Source: an uncultured Eubacteriales bacterium
Lineage (GTDB): Bacteria > Bacillota > Clostridia > Oscillospirales > CAG-272
DNA length: 37,687 bases
Assembly (NCBI GenBank): GCA_934447715.1
Contig: CAKSER010000013.1
Coordinates: 1-37,687 of the forward strand
Reading direction: 5' to 3'
Positions 24,656 through 32,522 of the stretch are shown here, in pieces. Within the stretch, counting starts at the first letter, position 1. Every line of letters begins with the position of its first letter. The notes beneath the pieces are model-generated. The model ran no database searches. It saw only the letters and a list, made by a program, of their open reading frames with translations, and was not told the origin of the DNA. The position numbers were made by a program, and so were the translations under genes.

Positions 24656-26752
24656 TTATCTTACGCTGAACAGGATGTCTGCATAGCTCGGATATGGCCA
24701 GTACTTCTTTGACGTCTTTGTCTCTGCCTGATCGCAAAGCAGACGCAGCTCGCTCATCTTGGAAAGGAGCTTGTCGCGGATTTCATAGCCCTGCTTTTCA
24801 ACATCCGGAATTGCACGAACCGCAATAACCTCATCCTCAAGCTCGCCGTTCTTTATAGCAATGCTGTCGGCAATAACCGAAAGCTTTCTTAATGTCTGCT
24901 TTTCATATCCGCATGAGACAGAGTCGTCGGCTGCCTTCTTTTTCGAGATCGAGTCTGCGATGTCGGAGGTGTAGGCAGCGAGTGCCGGCAAAATTTCTTT
25001 ACCCACCATATCGATCATGGTATTTGCTTCAATTATAACAGTTTTGCAATAATTGTCAAGCATAATTTCACATCTCGACTTCAGCTCGGACATCGAGAAT
25101 ACGCCGTGGCTGATAAGCATATCGGTGTTTTTCCTGTCAAGAAGATGCGGCATGCAGTCGGGAGTTGTGCGGTAGTTGATAAGTCCGCGCTTTTCGGTTG
25201 CCTCCTTGATCCAGGAGTCGTCATATCCGTTTCCGTTGAAGAGAATCTTCTTGTGCTCCTTGACTGTCTCTTTAATAAGATCGTGAAGCTCTGACGAGAA
25301 GTCCTTTGCCTTTTCAAGCCTGTCTGCATAAACACGGAGGCTTTCCGCAACGGCAGAGTTCAGCATGATGTTTGCGCATGCTATGCTGTTTGAGGAGCCG
25401 AGCATACGGAATTCGAACTTGTTTCCGGTAAATGCAAACGGGGATGTACGGTTGCGGTCGGTTGTATCTCTGTTGAATTTCGGTAAAACATCAACACCGA
25501 GCTTCATCTGCGTCTTCTGCGCTCCTGAATACGGAGTGTCGTTCTCGATCGATTCAAGAACAGCCGTAAGCTCGTCGCCGAGGAAGATCGAAACTACGGC
25601 AGGAGGTGCCTCGTTTGCGCCGAGTCTGTGGTCATTTCCGGCTGTTGCAACAGAGATACGGAGCAGATCCTGATAGTCGTCAACCGCCTTTATAACGGCG
25701 CAGAGGAACAAAAGAAACTGTGCATTTTCGTGAGGTGTGTCTCCCGGAGAGAGCAGGTTTGTGCCGGTGTCGGTTGCCATCGACCAGTTGTTGTGCTTTC
25801 CGCTTCCGTTGACCTCTGCAAACGGCTTTTCGTGAAGCAGGCAGACCAGACCGTGCCTTGCTGCGACTTTCTGCATGATCTCCATTGTAAGCTGGTTGTG
25901 GTCTGTTGCAACGTTTGTTGTCGAGTAGATAGGCGCAAGCTCATGCTGAGCGGGAGCAACCTCGTTGTGCTCGGTTTTTGCAAGGATTCCGAGCTTCCAG
26001 AGCTCGTTGTTGAGGTCCTCCATGTATTCTGCAACCTTCGGCTTGATTGCACCGAAGTAATGGTCGTCCATTTCCTGACCCTTAGGCGGCTTTGCACCGA
26101 AGAGGGTTCTGCCGGTGTAGCGCAGATCGGGACGCTTGTCGTACATTTCCTTTGTTATAAGGAAGTATTCCTGCTCCGGGCCAACCGATGTGCGTACGCA
26201 CTTTACATCCTTGTTTCCGAACAGATGAAGAATTCTCAATGCCTGCTTGTTTAATGCCTCCATCGATCTTAAAAGAGGAGTTTTCTTGTCAAGCGCTTCT
26301 CCTCCGTATGAGCAGAACGCTGTCGGGATGCAGAGTGTTTTTCCCTTGATAAAAGCATATGATGTAGGATCCCACGCCGTATAGCCTCTTGCCTCAAATG
26401 TTGCGCGAAGACCGCCGGAGGGGAATGAGGATGCATCAGGCTCTCCCTTGATAAGCTCCTTGCCGGAAAACTCCATGATTACTCCGCCGTCCGGAGAAGG
26501 GGAGATGAAGCTGTCGTGCTTTTCGGCTGTGATTCCGGTAAGCGGCTGGAACCAGTGTGTAAAATGTGTTGCGCCCTTTGATATTGCCCAGTTTTTCATA
26601 GAAGAAGCAACTGCGTCGGCAACTGTGGGATCAAGCTTAGCACCTTCATCAATCGTCTTCTTGAGCGAATTATATACATCGGCGCTGAGCGTGGACTTCA
26701 TAACTCTGTCGTCAAAGACATTTTCACCAAAAAAATCTGATACGGTTTTCAT
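24656..26752 (-). CDS. glnN: Glutamine synthetase type III
   Basis: 698 aa, the normal size of this dodecameric enzyme family and much larger than GlnA. Signature segments are THFTHWFQPLTG near residue 80, GPEQEYFLI around 195, NEVAPAQHELAPIY around 260, and DRNRTSPFAFTGNKFEFRMLGSSNS around 430. It makes glutamine from glutamate, ammonia and ATP. GAAGGAA precedes the start. A 180-nt leader with a sigma-A promoter, two ANTAR-type hairpins and an intrinsic terminator lies upstream, so expression is probably set by antitermination. It is divergent from the glutamate synthase operon and first in a run of glutamine-related genes. Confidence 0.97.
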   Translation of the reverse strand: MKTVSDFFGENVFDDRVMKSTLSADVYNSLKKTIDEGAKLDPTVADAVASSMKNWAISKGATHFTHWFQPLTGITAEKHDSFISPSPDGGVIMEFSGKELIKGEPDASSFPSGGLRATFEARGYTAWDPTSYAFIKGKTLCIPTAFCSYGGEALDKKTPLLRSMEALNKQALRILHLFGNKDVKCVRTSVGPEQEYFLITKEMYDKRPDLRYTGRTLFGAKPPKGQEMDDHYFGAIKPKVAEYMEDLNNELWKLGILAKTEHNEVAPAQHELAPIYSTTNVATDHNQLTMEIMQKVAARHGLVCLLHEKPFAEVNGSGKHNNWSMATDTGTNLLSPGDTPHENAQFLLFLCAVIKAVDDYQDLLRISVATAGNDHRLGANEAPPAVVSIFLGDELTAVLESIENDTPYSGAQKTQMKLGVDVLPKFNRDTTDRNRTSPFAFTGNKFEFRMLGSSNSIACANIMLNSAVAESLRVYADRLEKAKDFSSELHDLIKETVKEHKKILFNGNGYDDSWIKEATEKRGLINYRTTPDCMPHLLDRKNTDMLISHGVFSMSELKSRCEIMLDNYCKTVIIEANTMIDMVGKEILPALAAYTSDIADSISKKKAADDSVSCGYEKQTLRKLSVIADSIAIKNGELEDEVIAVRAIPDVEKQGYEIRDKLLSKMSELRLLCDQAETKTSKKYWPYPSYADILFSVR

Positions 26753-26796
26753 AAGGATTCCTTCTTTCTATGTATTTCAATTTAAAACGCTATGTA

Positions 26797-26840
26797 AAAC
26801 AAGAAAGGCGTCTTCAAGACCGAAAGATCCTGAAGACGCC
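26797..26840 (-). terminator. Attenuator in the glnN leader
   Basis: On the minus strand GGCGTCTTCA (26840-26831) pairs with TGAAGACGCC (26816-26807), and an inner G-T and four more pairs extend the stem around the loop TTTC. It is followed by TTTCTTGTTTT. It lies about 55 nt upstream of the glnN start, so it would stop the transcript before the gene unless prevented. Confidence 0.85.
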
Positions 26841-26875
26841 ATTGCCTTCTTTTACATGATTTATGCTTTAAAATC
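26832..26875 (-). promoter_or_regulatory. Dual-hexaloop ANTAR antitermination site of glnN
   Basis: Minus-strand hairpin P1 (26875-26858): arms GATTTT and TAAATC (five pairs and a T-T) around the loop AAAGCA. Eight nt later hairpin P2 (26849-26832): arms GAAGGC and GTCTTC (six pairs, one G-T) around the loop AATGGC. Both loops have six bases with A at 1 and G at 4, the recognition rule for ANTAR proteins such as EutV. The 3' arm of P2 is part of the 5' arm of the terminator, so P2 and terminator exclude each other. Confidence 0.7.
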
Positions 26876-26937
26876 GCTTATGCATAAGCATGCAGCTTAA
26901 AGAGCTTTTCTAAAGCGTTTTTTACTTTATGCATCGG

Positions 26938-26966
26938 ATTATACACCATTTGAATTCGCTTGTCAA
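26938..26966 (-). promoter_or_regulatory. Sigma-A promoter of glnN
   Basis: Minus-strand TTGACA (26966-26961) and TATAAT (26943-26938), spacer 17 nt. Transcription should start near 26931, giving a leader of about 180 nt. Confidence 0.9.
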
Positions 26967-27028
26967 CCCCTTTTTTGAAATTATTTTTATTTTTTCTTGC
27001 AAAATTTCTTTAAATTTGCCTTTTATGC

Positions 27029-27057
27029 TTGACAAAATGAAAGAACGGGTGTATAAT
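27029..27057 (+). promoter_or_regulatory. Sigma-A promoter of the glutamate synthase operon
   Basis: TTGACA at 27029-27034 and TATAAT at 27052-27057 with a 17-nt spacer. It is divergent from the glnN promoter, with about 60 nt between the -35 boxes, and the two share the GGTGTATAAT block. Confidence 0.9.
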
Positions 27058-27066
27058 TCCGTCAGA

Positions 27067-27084
27067 GTGAGCAAAGGCGTTCAT
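27067..27084 (+). promoter_or_regulatory. Single ANTAR-like hexaloop hairpin in the glutamate synthase leader
   Basis: GTGAGC (27067-27072) and GTTCAT (27079-27084) form six pairs, two of them G-T, around the loop AAAGGC, again A at 1 and G at 4. Its 3' arm is part of the terminator's 5' arm. A first hairpin like P1 of glnN is not seen, because the predicted transcript starts only 3 nt upstream. Confidence 0.45.
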
Positions 27085-27129
27085 TTAGATACAGATAGTC
27101 TGTCTGTATCCGAATGAACGCCTTTTTTT
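27073..27129 (+). terminator. Attenuator in the glutamate synthase leader
   Basis: AAAGGCGTTCATT (27073-27085) pairs with AATGAACGCCTTT (27113-27125), and an inner 8-bp stem GATACAGA/TCTGTATC continues it. Seven T (27123-27129) follow. It ends about 46 nt before the first start codon and would block the operon unless antiterminated. Confidence 0.9.
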
Positions 27130-27175
27130 ACAATTAATATAAAAAATGATACACGGTGAGTGGAAAGGAGCCGAA

Positions 27176-28273
27176 ATGAAGATCGAGGGTCAGGTAAGAA
27201 TCCCGTCCGGATGCGCTATTGCGGCGGTAATATCTAAAGAAGGAAACAGAATGTCCGGAGAGATGATAACAAAAGCAATGGTGCCGATGCATGACCGTTC
27301 AAACGGCCTCGGAGGCGGCTTTGCCGGATACGGCATCTATCCCGAATACAGGGATTTCTATGCTTTACATATGTTTTATGACTGCAGGGACACAAGAAAG
27401 AGCTGTGAGGCTTTTTTAAAGGAGAGGTTTGAGATTGTAAAATCCGAGCTTATCCCGACAAGAAAGATCCCGGAAATTACCGATGAGCCGATTATATGGA
27501 GATATTTCGTTTCGCCGCTCAAGTCGGTTCTTCTTTCAATGCAGCTTGATGAAAAGGAATATGTTGCACGAACCGTCATGAAGATCAACAGCGATTTTAA
27601 CGGCGCATATGTCTTTTCCAGCGGAAAGAACATGGGTACCTTCAAGGCGGTCGGCTTCCCGGAGGATGTCGGAAGATTCTACCGCCTTGAGGAATATGAA
27701 GGATATTCCTGGACAGCACACGGTAGATATCCGACAAACACGCCCGGCTGGTGGGGAGGAGCGCATCCGTTTACGCTGCTTGATTACTCGATCGTGCACA
27801 ACGGCGAGATTTCCTCCTACGATGCAAACCGCCGCTATATCGAAATGTTCGGATATAAATGTACGCTTCAGACCGATACAGAGGTTATTACATATATAAT
27901 GGATTATCTTATCCGTGTAATGGGGCTGTCGCTTAACGATGCTGCAAATGTAATTGCCGCGCCGTTCTGGAACACGATAGACAAAACTAAGGATCCGTAT
28001 GAAAGAGAGCGCCTTGCATACCTGAGGACGGTTTTCCCGAGCCTTTTGATCACGGGTCCGTTTTCGATAATCCTCGGCTTTGACGGCGGACTTATGGCAT
28101 TAAATGACAGACTTAAGCTCCGCTCGATGGTTGTAGGAGAAAAGGATGATAAGGTGTTTATTGCAAGCGAGGAGGCCTCGATAAGGACAATGGAGCCGGA
28201 TGCCGAAAACATCTGGGCGCCGAGCGGCGGAGAGGCTGTTATTGTTAAGGTTAAGGAGGGGGTTAGAGTATGA
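27176..28273 (+). CDS. Glutamate synthase, glutamine amidotransferase subunit (split GltB part 1)
   Basis: 365 aa from ATG 27176, chosen because AAAGGAG lies 7 nt upstream. A class II amidotransferase domain fills the protein: GRYPTNTPGWWGGAHPF, HNGEISSYDANRRYIE and QTDTEVITY match the glutamine pocket of GltB. The expected N-terminal nucleophile is Cys13 (PSGCAIAAVIS), so a 12-residue propeptide must be removed. It supplies ammonia from glutamine. Its stop overlaps the start of the FMN subunit gene (ATGA). In GltB of most bacteria this domain, the FMN domain and the GXGXG domain are one chain; here they are three genes in order. Confidence 0.88.
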   Translation: MKIEGQVRIPSGCAIAAVISKEGNRMSGEMITKAMVPMHDRSNGLGGGFAGYGIYPEYRDFYALHMFYDCRDTRKSCEAFLKERFEIVKSELIPTRKIPEITDEPIIWRYFVSPLKSVLLSMQLDEKEYVARTVMKINSDFNGAYVFSSGKNMGTFKAVGFPEDVGRFYRLEEYEGYSWTAHGRYPTNTPGWWGGAHPFTLLDYSIVHNGEISSYDANRRYIEMFGYKCTLQTDTEVITYIMDYLIRVMGLSLNDAANVIAAPFWNTIDKTKDPYERERLAYLRTVFPSLLITGPFSIILGFDGGLMALNDRLKLRSMVVGEKDDKVFIASEEASIRTMEPDAENIWAPSGGEAVIVKVKEGVRV

Positions 28274-29775
28274 ACGAGCTTTATATAAATCCGGAATTTG
28301 AGGTGGTTCGCCGCCCCGAAAGATGTACGAACTGCCGTATATGTGAAAAGCAGTGCTCATTCGGGGTTCACTCGTTTGACCCGGAGCACGGGATAATGAT
28401 AAGCGACGAGTCAAAATGCGTCAACTGCCAGCGCTGCGTTTCATTCTGCCCGACGCACGCCTTGAAGATAGTAAAAAATGAGTGCCGCCTCCGCGAAAAT
28501 GCAAACTGGAGGGAAAGCACAATCAATGAGGTTTATAAGCAGGCAAACAGCGGAGGAGTTCTGCTTTCGTCGATGGGAAATCCGGATCCGCTTCCGGTAT
28601 ACTGGGACAGAATACTTATAAACGCCTCCCAGGTTACAAACCCTCCGATAGATCCGCTTCGCGAGCCGATGGAAACCAAGGTCTTCCTCGGCAAAAAGCC
28701 GGATAAGATTGAAAAAGATAAGGACGGAAAAATCAAATTCGAGCTTGCGCCGCAGCTTGAGCTTTCGATGCCGGTAATGTTTTCCGCAATGAGCTACGGT
28801 TCGATCAGCTATAATGCGCACATGTCGCTTGCAAGGGCGGCAACCGAGCTCGGAATAATGTATAACACGGGAGAAGGCGGTCTGCACGAGGACTTTTACT
28901 GCTACGGTAAAAATACGGTTGTTCAGGTTGCATCCGGAAGATTCGGCGTGCACGAGGATTATTTGAGAGCCGGAGCCGCTATCGAGATCAAGATGGGGCA
29001 GGGAGCAAAGCCCGGAATCGGCGGACATCTGCCGGGAGCAAAAATCGTCGGAGATGTTTCGAGAACGAGAATGATTCCGGAGGGCTCGGATGCAATCTCT
29101 CCGGCACCGCATCATGATATCTACTCGATCGAGGACTTAAGACAGCTTGTTTACTCCTTAAAGGAAGCGACCGAATATAAAAAGCCGGTTATCGTCAAGG
29201 TTGCAGCGGTGCATAATATCGCGGCTATTGCAAGCGGAATCGCACGGAGCGGCGCGGATATAATCGCAATCGACGGTTTCAGAGGCGGAACCGGCGCTGC
29301 ACCTACAAGAATCAGAGATAATGTCGGAATCCCGGTTGAACTTGCCCTTGCAGCAGTCGACCAGAGATTAAGAGACGAAGGAATAAGAAACAACGTTTCT
29401 ATCGTTGTCGGAGGATCGATAAGAAGCGCAGCGGATGTCGTAAAGGCTGTGGCTTTGGGTGCCGATGCATGTTATATTGCAACCGCAGCACTTCTAGCAC
29501 TCGGCTGCCACCTTTGCCGTAACTGCCAGAGCGGCAAGTGCAGCTGGGGAATCGCAACCCAGCGCCCGGAGCTTGTAAAACGGCTTGATTACGAGATCGG
29601 AGCAAAGAGACTTGTAAATCTGCTTACAGCATGGAATCACGAAATCAAGGAGCTGATGGGCGGAATGGGAATCAACTCGATTGAGGCGTTAAAGGGCAAC
29701 AGACTGATGCTAAGAGGAGTCGGACTTACCGATAAGGAGCTTGAAATCCTCGGTATTGTTCATGCAGGCGAGTGA
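28270..29775 (+). CDS. Glutamate synthase FMN/Fe-S subunit with N-terminal ferredoxin domain (split GltB part 2)
   Basis: 501 aa. Residues 15-65 hold two [4Fe-4S] sites: Cys 19, 22, 25, 29 and Cys 50, 53, 56, 60. The rest is the FMN-binding glutamate synthase barrel, with SAMSYGSISYNAH, GEGGLHEDFY, GQGAKPGIGGHLPG and IDGFRGGTGAAP for flavin and 2-oxoglutarate. A Cys cluster near 413-427 (CHLCRNCQSGKC) would hold the [3Fe-4S] centre. It combines ammonia and 2-oxoglutarate to glutamate. No NADPH-dependent GltD gene is nearby, so electrons probably come from reduced ferredoxin through the N-terminal clusters. It overlaps the amidotransferase gene by 4 nt. Confidence 0.93.
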   Translation: MNELYINPEFEVVRRPERCTNCRICEKQCSFGVHSFDPEHGIMISDESKCVNCQRCVSFCPTHALKIVKNECRLRENANWRESTINEVYKQANSGGVLLSSMGNPDPLPVYWDRILINASQVTNPPIDPLREPMETKVFLGKKPDKIEKDKDGKIKFELAPQLELSMPVMFSAMSYGSISYNAHMSLARAATELGIMYNTGEGGLHEDFYCYGKNTVVQVASGRFGVHEDYLRAGAAIEIKMGQGAKPGIGGHLPGAKIVGDVSRTRMIPEGSDAISPAPHHDIYSIEDLRQLVYSLKEATEYKKPVIVKVAAVHNIAAIASGIARSGADIIAIDGFRGGTGAAPTRIRDNVGIPVELALAAVDQRLRDEGIRNNVSIVVGGSIRSAADVVKAVALGADACYIATAALLALGCHLCRNCQSGKCSWGIATQRPELVKRLDYEIGAKRLVNLLTAWNHEIKELMGGMGINSIEALKGNRLMLRGVGLTDKELEILGIVHAGE

Positions 29776-29831
29776 TTATTTTGCCGATTTTTCTTTTAAA
29801 AACCTAGAAAAATGCTTGGAGGTGTGTTATA

Positions 29832-30554
29832 ATGATAAAGATAGATTCGACCGAGCTTGACTTTAAGAGCCTGAATGAGAAAATACGCAGTGCCGACGGG
29901 GATGTTGAAATTGATAATTGCCTCGGACAGAGGTTTATTGCCGCAGGCTTTTCGAAAAAAAATATAGTAATAAACGGAATCCCAGGAAATGCGCTCGGCT
30001 CATATCTTAACGGAGCGGAGATAGCCGTAAACGGCAATGCACAGGACGCGGTCGGGGATACAATGAACGATGGCTGTATATGCATCGACGGAAATGTCGG
30101 CGACGCTGTCGGATATGCAATGCGCGGAGGAAGGATTCTTGTAAAGGGAAATGCCGGATACCGTGCCGGAATTCATATGAAGGAATATAAGGACAAATGC
30201 CCGGTTATCGTGATCGGCGGAAAATGCGGAAGCTTTCTCGGCGAGTATCAGGCAGGCGGAATTATTATCGTGCTCGGTCTTTCAAAAAACGATCGCCCGA
30301 TTGTCAGCAATTTCCCGTGCACCGGAATGCACGGAGGGAAGATTTTCTTTCGGTCGGATTGTAAGGATGTGGATTTTCCCGGCAATGTAATCTCTTCAAA
30401 GGCAACGGAAGAGGATTTAAAGCCGATTGAAAAATATATCTTGGAATTTTGCGACAGATTCGGATATGATTTCGGCGAGATTATGAATTCGGAATTCACA
30501 AAGGCTGAGCCGAACAGTAATAATCCGTATAAGCAGATGTATGTTGCAAATTAG
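29832..30554 (+). CDS. Glutamate synthase GXGXG-domain subunit (split GltB part 3)
   Basis: 240 aa. The centre (about 45-160) is a right-handed beta-helix of repeated Gly-rich turns (GIPGNALGSYLNGAEI, NAQDAVGDTMNDG, GNVGDAVGYAMRGG, GNAGYRAGIHM), the C-terminal GXGXG domain of glutamate synthases. This domain is structural and helps to link the ammonia tunnel between active sites. GGAGGTG precedes the ATG. It lies 56 nt after the FMN subunit gene and 14 nt before glnA. Confidence 0.92.
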   Translation: MIKIDSTELDFKSLNEKIRSADGDVEIDNCLGQRFIAAGFSKKNIVINGIPGNALGSYLNGAEIAVNGNAQDAVGDTMNDGCICIDGNVGDAVGYAMRGGRILVKGNAGYRAGIHMKEYKDKCPVIVIGGKCGSFLGEYQAGGIIIVLGLSKNDRPIVSNFPCTGMHGGKIFFRSDCKDVDFPGNVISSKATEEDLKPIEKYILEFCDRFGYDFGEIMNSEFTKAEPNSNNPYKQMYVAN

Positions 30555-30568
30555 AAAGCAGGTATGAA

Positions 30569-31780
30569 ATGAAGTACACGGAACAGGAAGTAATACAGTT
30601 TGCAAGCGAGGAGGATGTTAAATTCATCCGCCTTGCCTTTTGCGATGTGTTCGGAAAGCAGAAAAACATTTCGATCATGCCGAGTGAGCTCGAAAGGGCA
30701 TTCAGGTTCGGAATAGCAATCGACGCATCCGCTATCAGGGGCTTTTGCGGCGAGGAAAAGTCCGACCTGTTTCTCCACCCGGATCCCGACACGCTTGCGG
30801 TGCTTCCGTGGCGCCCGGAGCACGGAAAGGTCGTCCGGATGTTCTGCACGGTTACCTATCCGGACGGCAGGACCTTTGAAAACGATACAAGAAGCATACT
30901 GATTGATGCTGCCGAAAAGGCCAAAAAGGCAGGGTATAACTTCTATTTCGGTTCCGAGCTTGAATTTTACCTCTTTAAAACCGATGAAAACGGCGATCCG
31001 ACAAAGAATGTCTTCGACAATGCCGGATATATGGATATGGCTCCGGAGGACAAGGGAGAGAATGTCAGACGCGAAATCTGCCTGACGCTTGAGCAGATGG
31101 GAATATATCCGGAGGCGTCTCACCACGAGGAGGGACCCGGTCAGAACGAGGTCGACTTCCTTTATTCCGAGGCTCTGTGTGCTGCAGATAACGCAATGGC
31201 GTTTTCGACGGTCGTCAAGGCTATAGCCGCAAGAAACGGACTTTTTGCGGATTTTTCCCCGAAGCCGCTTGAGGATCAGCCGGGAAACGGATTTCATATA
31301 AACATCTCTGTCCGCTCGGAAAGCGGAGAGGATGTGACTAAGTATATCATTGCCGGAATTCTCGAAAAGATCTCCGAAATGACGGTTTTCCTGAATACAA
31401 CCGAAGACTCATATATGCGCCTCGGCAGTAAGAAGGCGCCGGAATATATCTCCTGGTCAAGCGAAAACAGATCGCAGCTTATAAGAGTACCGGCAGCAAA
31501 GGGCGAGTTTAAGCGTGTTGAATTGCGTTCCCCCGATCCGTATGCAAATCCGTATCTTGCCTTTGCGCTGATTATCTATGCAGGGCTTTACGGAATCGAA
31601 AATAAGCTTCTTCCTCCGGATTCGGCGGATGTAAATATGTATACTGCAAGCGAGGACACGAAAAGCAGGTATAAAAACCTTCCTCAGAGCCTTGGTGCAG
31701 CAGGGAAGGCAGCTCTTGAAAGCAGCTTTATAAACAGTCACCTGCCGCGTAAGCTTGTAGAAACCTATTGCAAGCAGTAA
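30569..31780 (+). CDS. glnA: Glutamine synthetase type I, short form with altered flap
   Basis: 403 aa, about 40 shorter than Bacillus GlnA. The beta-grasp start (VKFIRLAFCDVFGKQKNI) and catalytic domain are clear: D52, E130 and E132 (GSELEFYLF), E187 and E194 (HEEGPGQNEVDF), H243 (GNGFHINIS), R284, the NRSQLIRVPAA ATP region and RVELRSPDPYANPYLAFAL. Two oddities: the flap GYEAP reads GSKKAP, with Lys at 288-289 where a catalytic Glu is expected, and the C-terminal segment that clasps neighbouring subunits is missing. It may still make glutamine or may use another amine. The weak site GCAGGT precedes ATG 30569. Confidence 0.85.
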   Translation: MKYTEQEVIQFASEEDVKFIRLAFCDVFGKQKNISIMPSELERAFRFGIAIDASAIRGFCGEEKSDLFLHPDPDTLAVLPWRPEHGKVVRMFCTVTYPDGRTFENDTRSILIDAAEKAKKAGYNFYFGSELEFYLFKTDENGDPTKNVFDNAGYMDMAPEDKGENVRREICLTLEQMGIYPEASHHEEGPGQNEVDFLYSEALCAADNAMAFSTVVKAIAARNGLFADFSPKPLEDQPGNGFHINISVRSESGEDVTKYIIAGILEKISEMTVFLNTTEDSYMRLGSKKAPEYISWSSENRSQLIRVPAAKGEFKRVELRSPDPYANPYLAFALIIYAGLYGIENKLLPPDSADVNMYTASEDTKSRYKNLPQSLGAAGKAALESSFINSHLPRKLVETYCKQ

Positions 31781-31836
31781 AATTACAAAGAATTATAAAG
31801 CCGCAGAACGCAAAAAGAAAAGGAGGATGAAATTTC

Positions 31837-32421
31837 ATGGGCTTTGAAGAGCGTGCATATTCCGCACTTGTTGTTTCCTCCTCCGAAAAATTCAATGAAT
31901 CGATAAAGCCGATCCTGCGCACGTCGAAATGCGATACGGCAGAGTTTGCCTCGAGCGTTGCGCTGGCAAAAAGAATGATTCTTTTAAGAGAATATGATTT
32001 TGTAATCGTAAATTCGCCTCTTACGGATGATACCGGTGCAAAGCTTGCAATAGATGTCTCGTCCGGCAGAAGTACGGTCTGTCTTTTGCTTGTTAAAAAC
32101 GAAATATATGAGGAAATAAGGGCAAAGGTTACACCGTACGGAGTTTTTACACTCCCGAAGCCGCTTTCGTCGGCAAGCGTCACAAGAGGAATCGATTGGC
32201 TTGCCCCGGCAAGGGAAAGACTTCGAAAGCTCGAGAAAAAGACGGTTTCAATCGAGGAAAAGATGGAGGAAATCCGTCTTGTCAACCGTGCAAAATGGCT
32301 TCTTATCGATCATCTTAAAATGACCGAGCCGGATGCGCACAGATATATAGAAAAGCAGGCGATGGACACCTGCGCTTCAAGGCGCGAGATTGCCGAGAGC
32401 ATTGTAAAGGCTTACGGATAA
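31837..32421 (+). CDS. ANTAR-domain RNA-binding antiterminator with degenerate receiver
   Basis: 194 aa. Residues 1-120 have a receiver-like fold (YSALVVSSSEKF, YDFVIVNSPL, GVFTLPKPLS), but the acidic pair is S14-S15 and the phospho-acceptor is N59; only K108 remains. Residues 128-192 are an ANTAR domain (EKMEEIRLVNRAKWLLI, then KMTEPDAHRYIEKQAMD and REIAESIVKAYG). ANTAR proteins bind paired hexaloop RNA hairpins and prevent termination. It is the fifth gene of the glutamate synthase operon, and such hairpins are present in the glnN leader and partly in its own leader, so it is the obvious regulator. It has no adjacent kinase and is unlikely to be phosphorylated. AAAGGAGG precedes the ATG. 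Confidence 0.9.
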   Translation: MGFEERAYSALVVSSSEKFNESIKPILRTSKCDTAEFASSVALAKRMILLREYDFVIVNSPLTDDTGAKLAIDVSSGRSTVCLLLVKNEIYEEIRAKVTPYGVFTLPKPLSSASVTRGIDWLAPARERLRKLEKKTVSIEEKMEEIRLVNRAKWLLIDHLKMTEPDAHRYIEKQAMDTCASRREIAESIVKAYG

Positions 32422-32522
32422 ATAGCTTGCGGATAAATAATTGATAAATACGGAAGAATGCGGACAGATACGATGAATTCCGCTTCGGCTGACAGTTTGA
32501 TTTTACCGGCAGGTGCTTAAAT

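Noticed and set aside
25628..26254. 208-codon plus-strand frame inside glnN
   Set aside because: It lies wholly within the well-supported glnN frame, has no family motif and no binding site.
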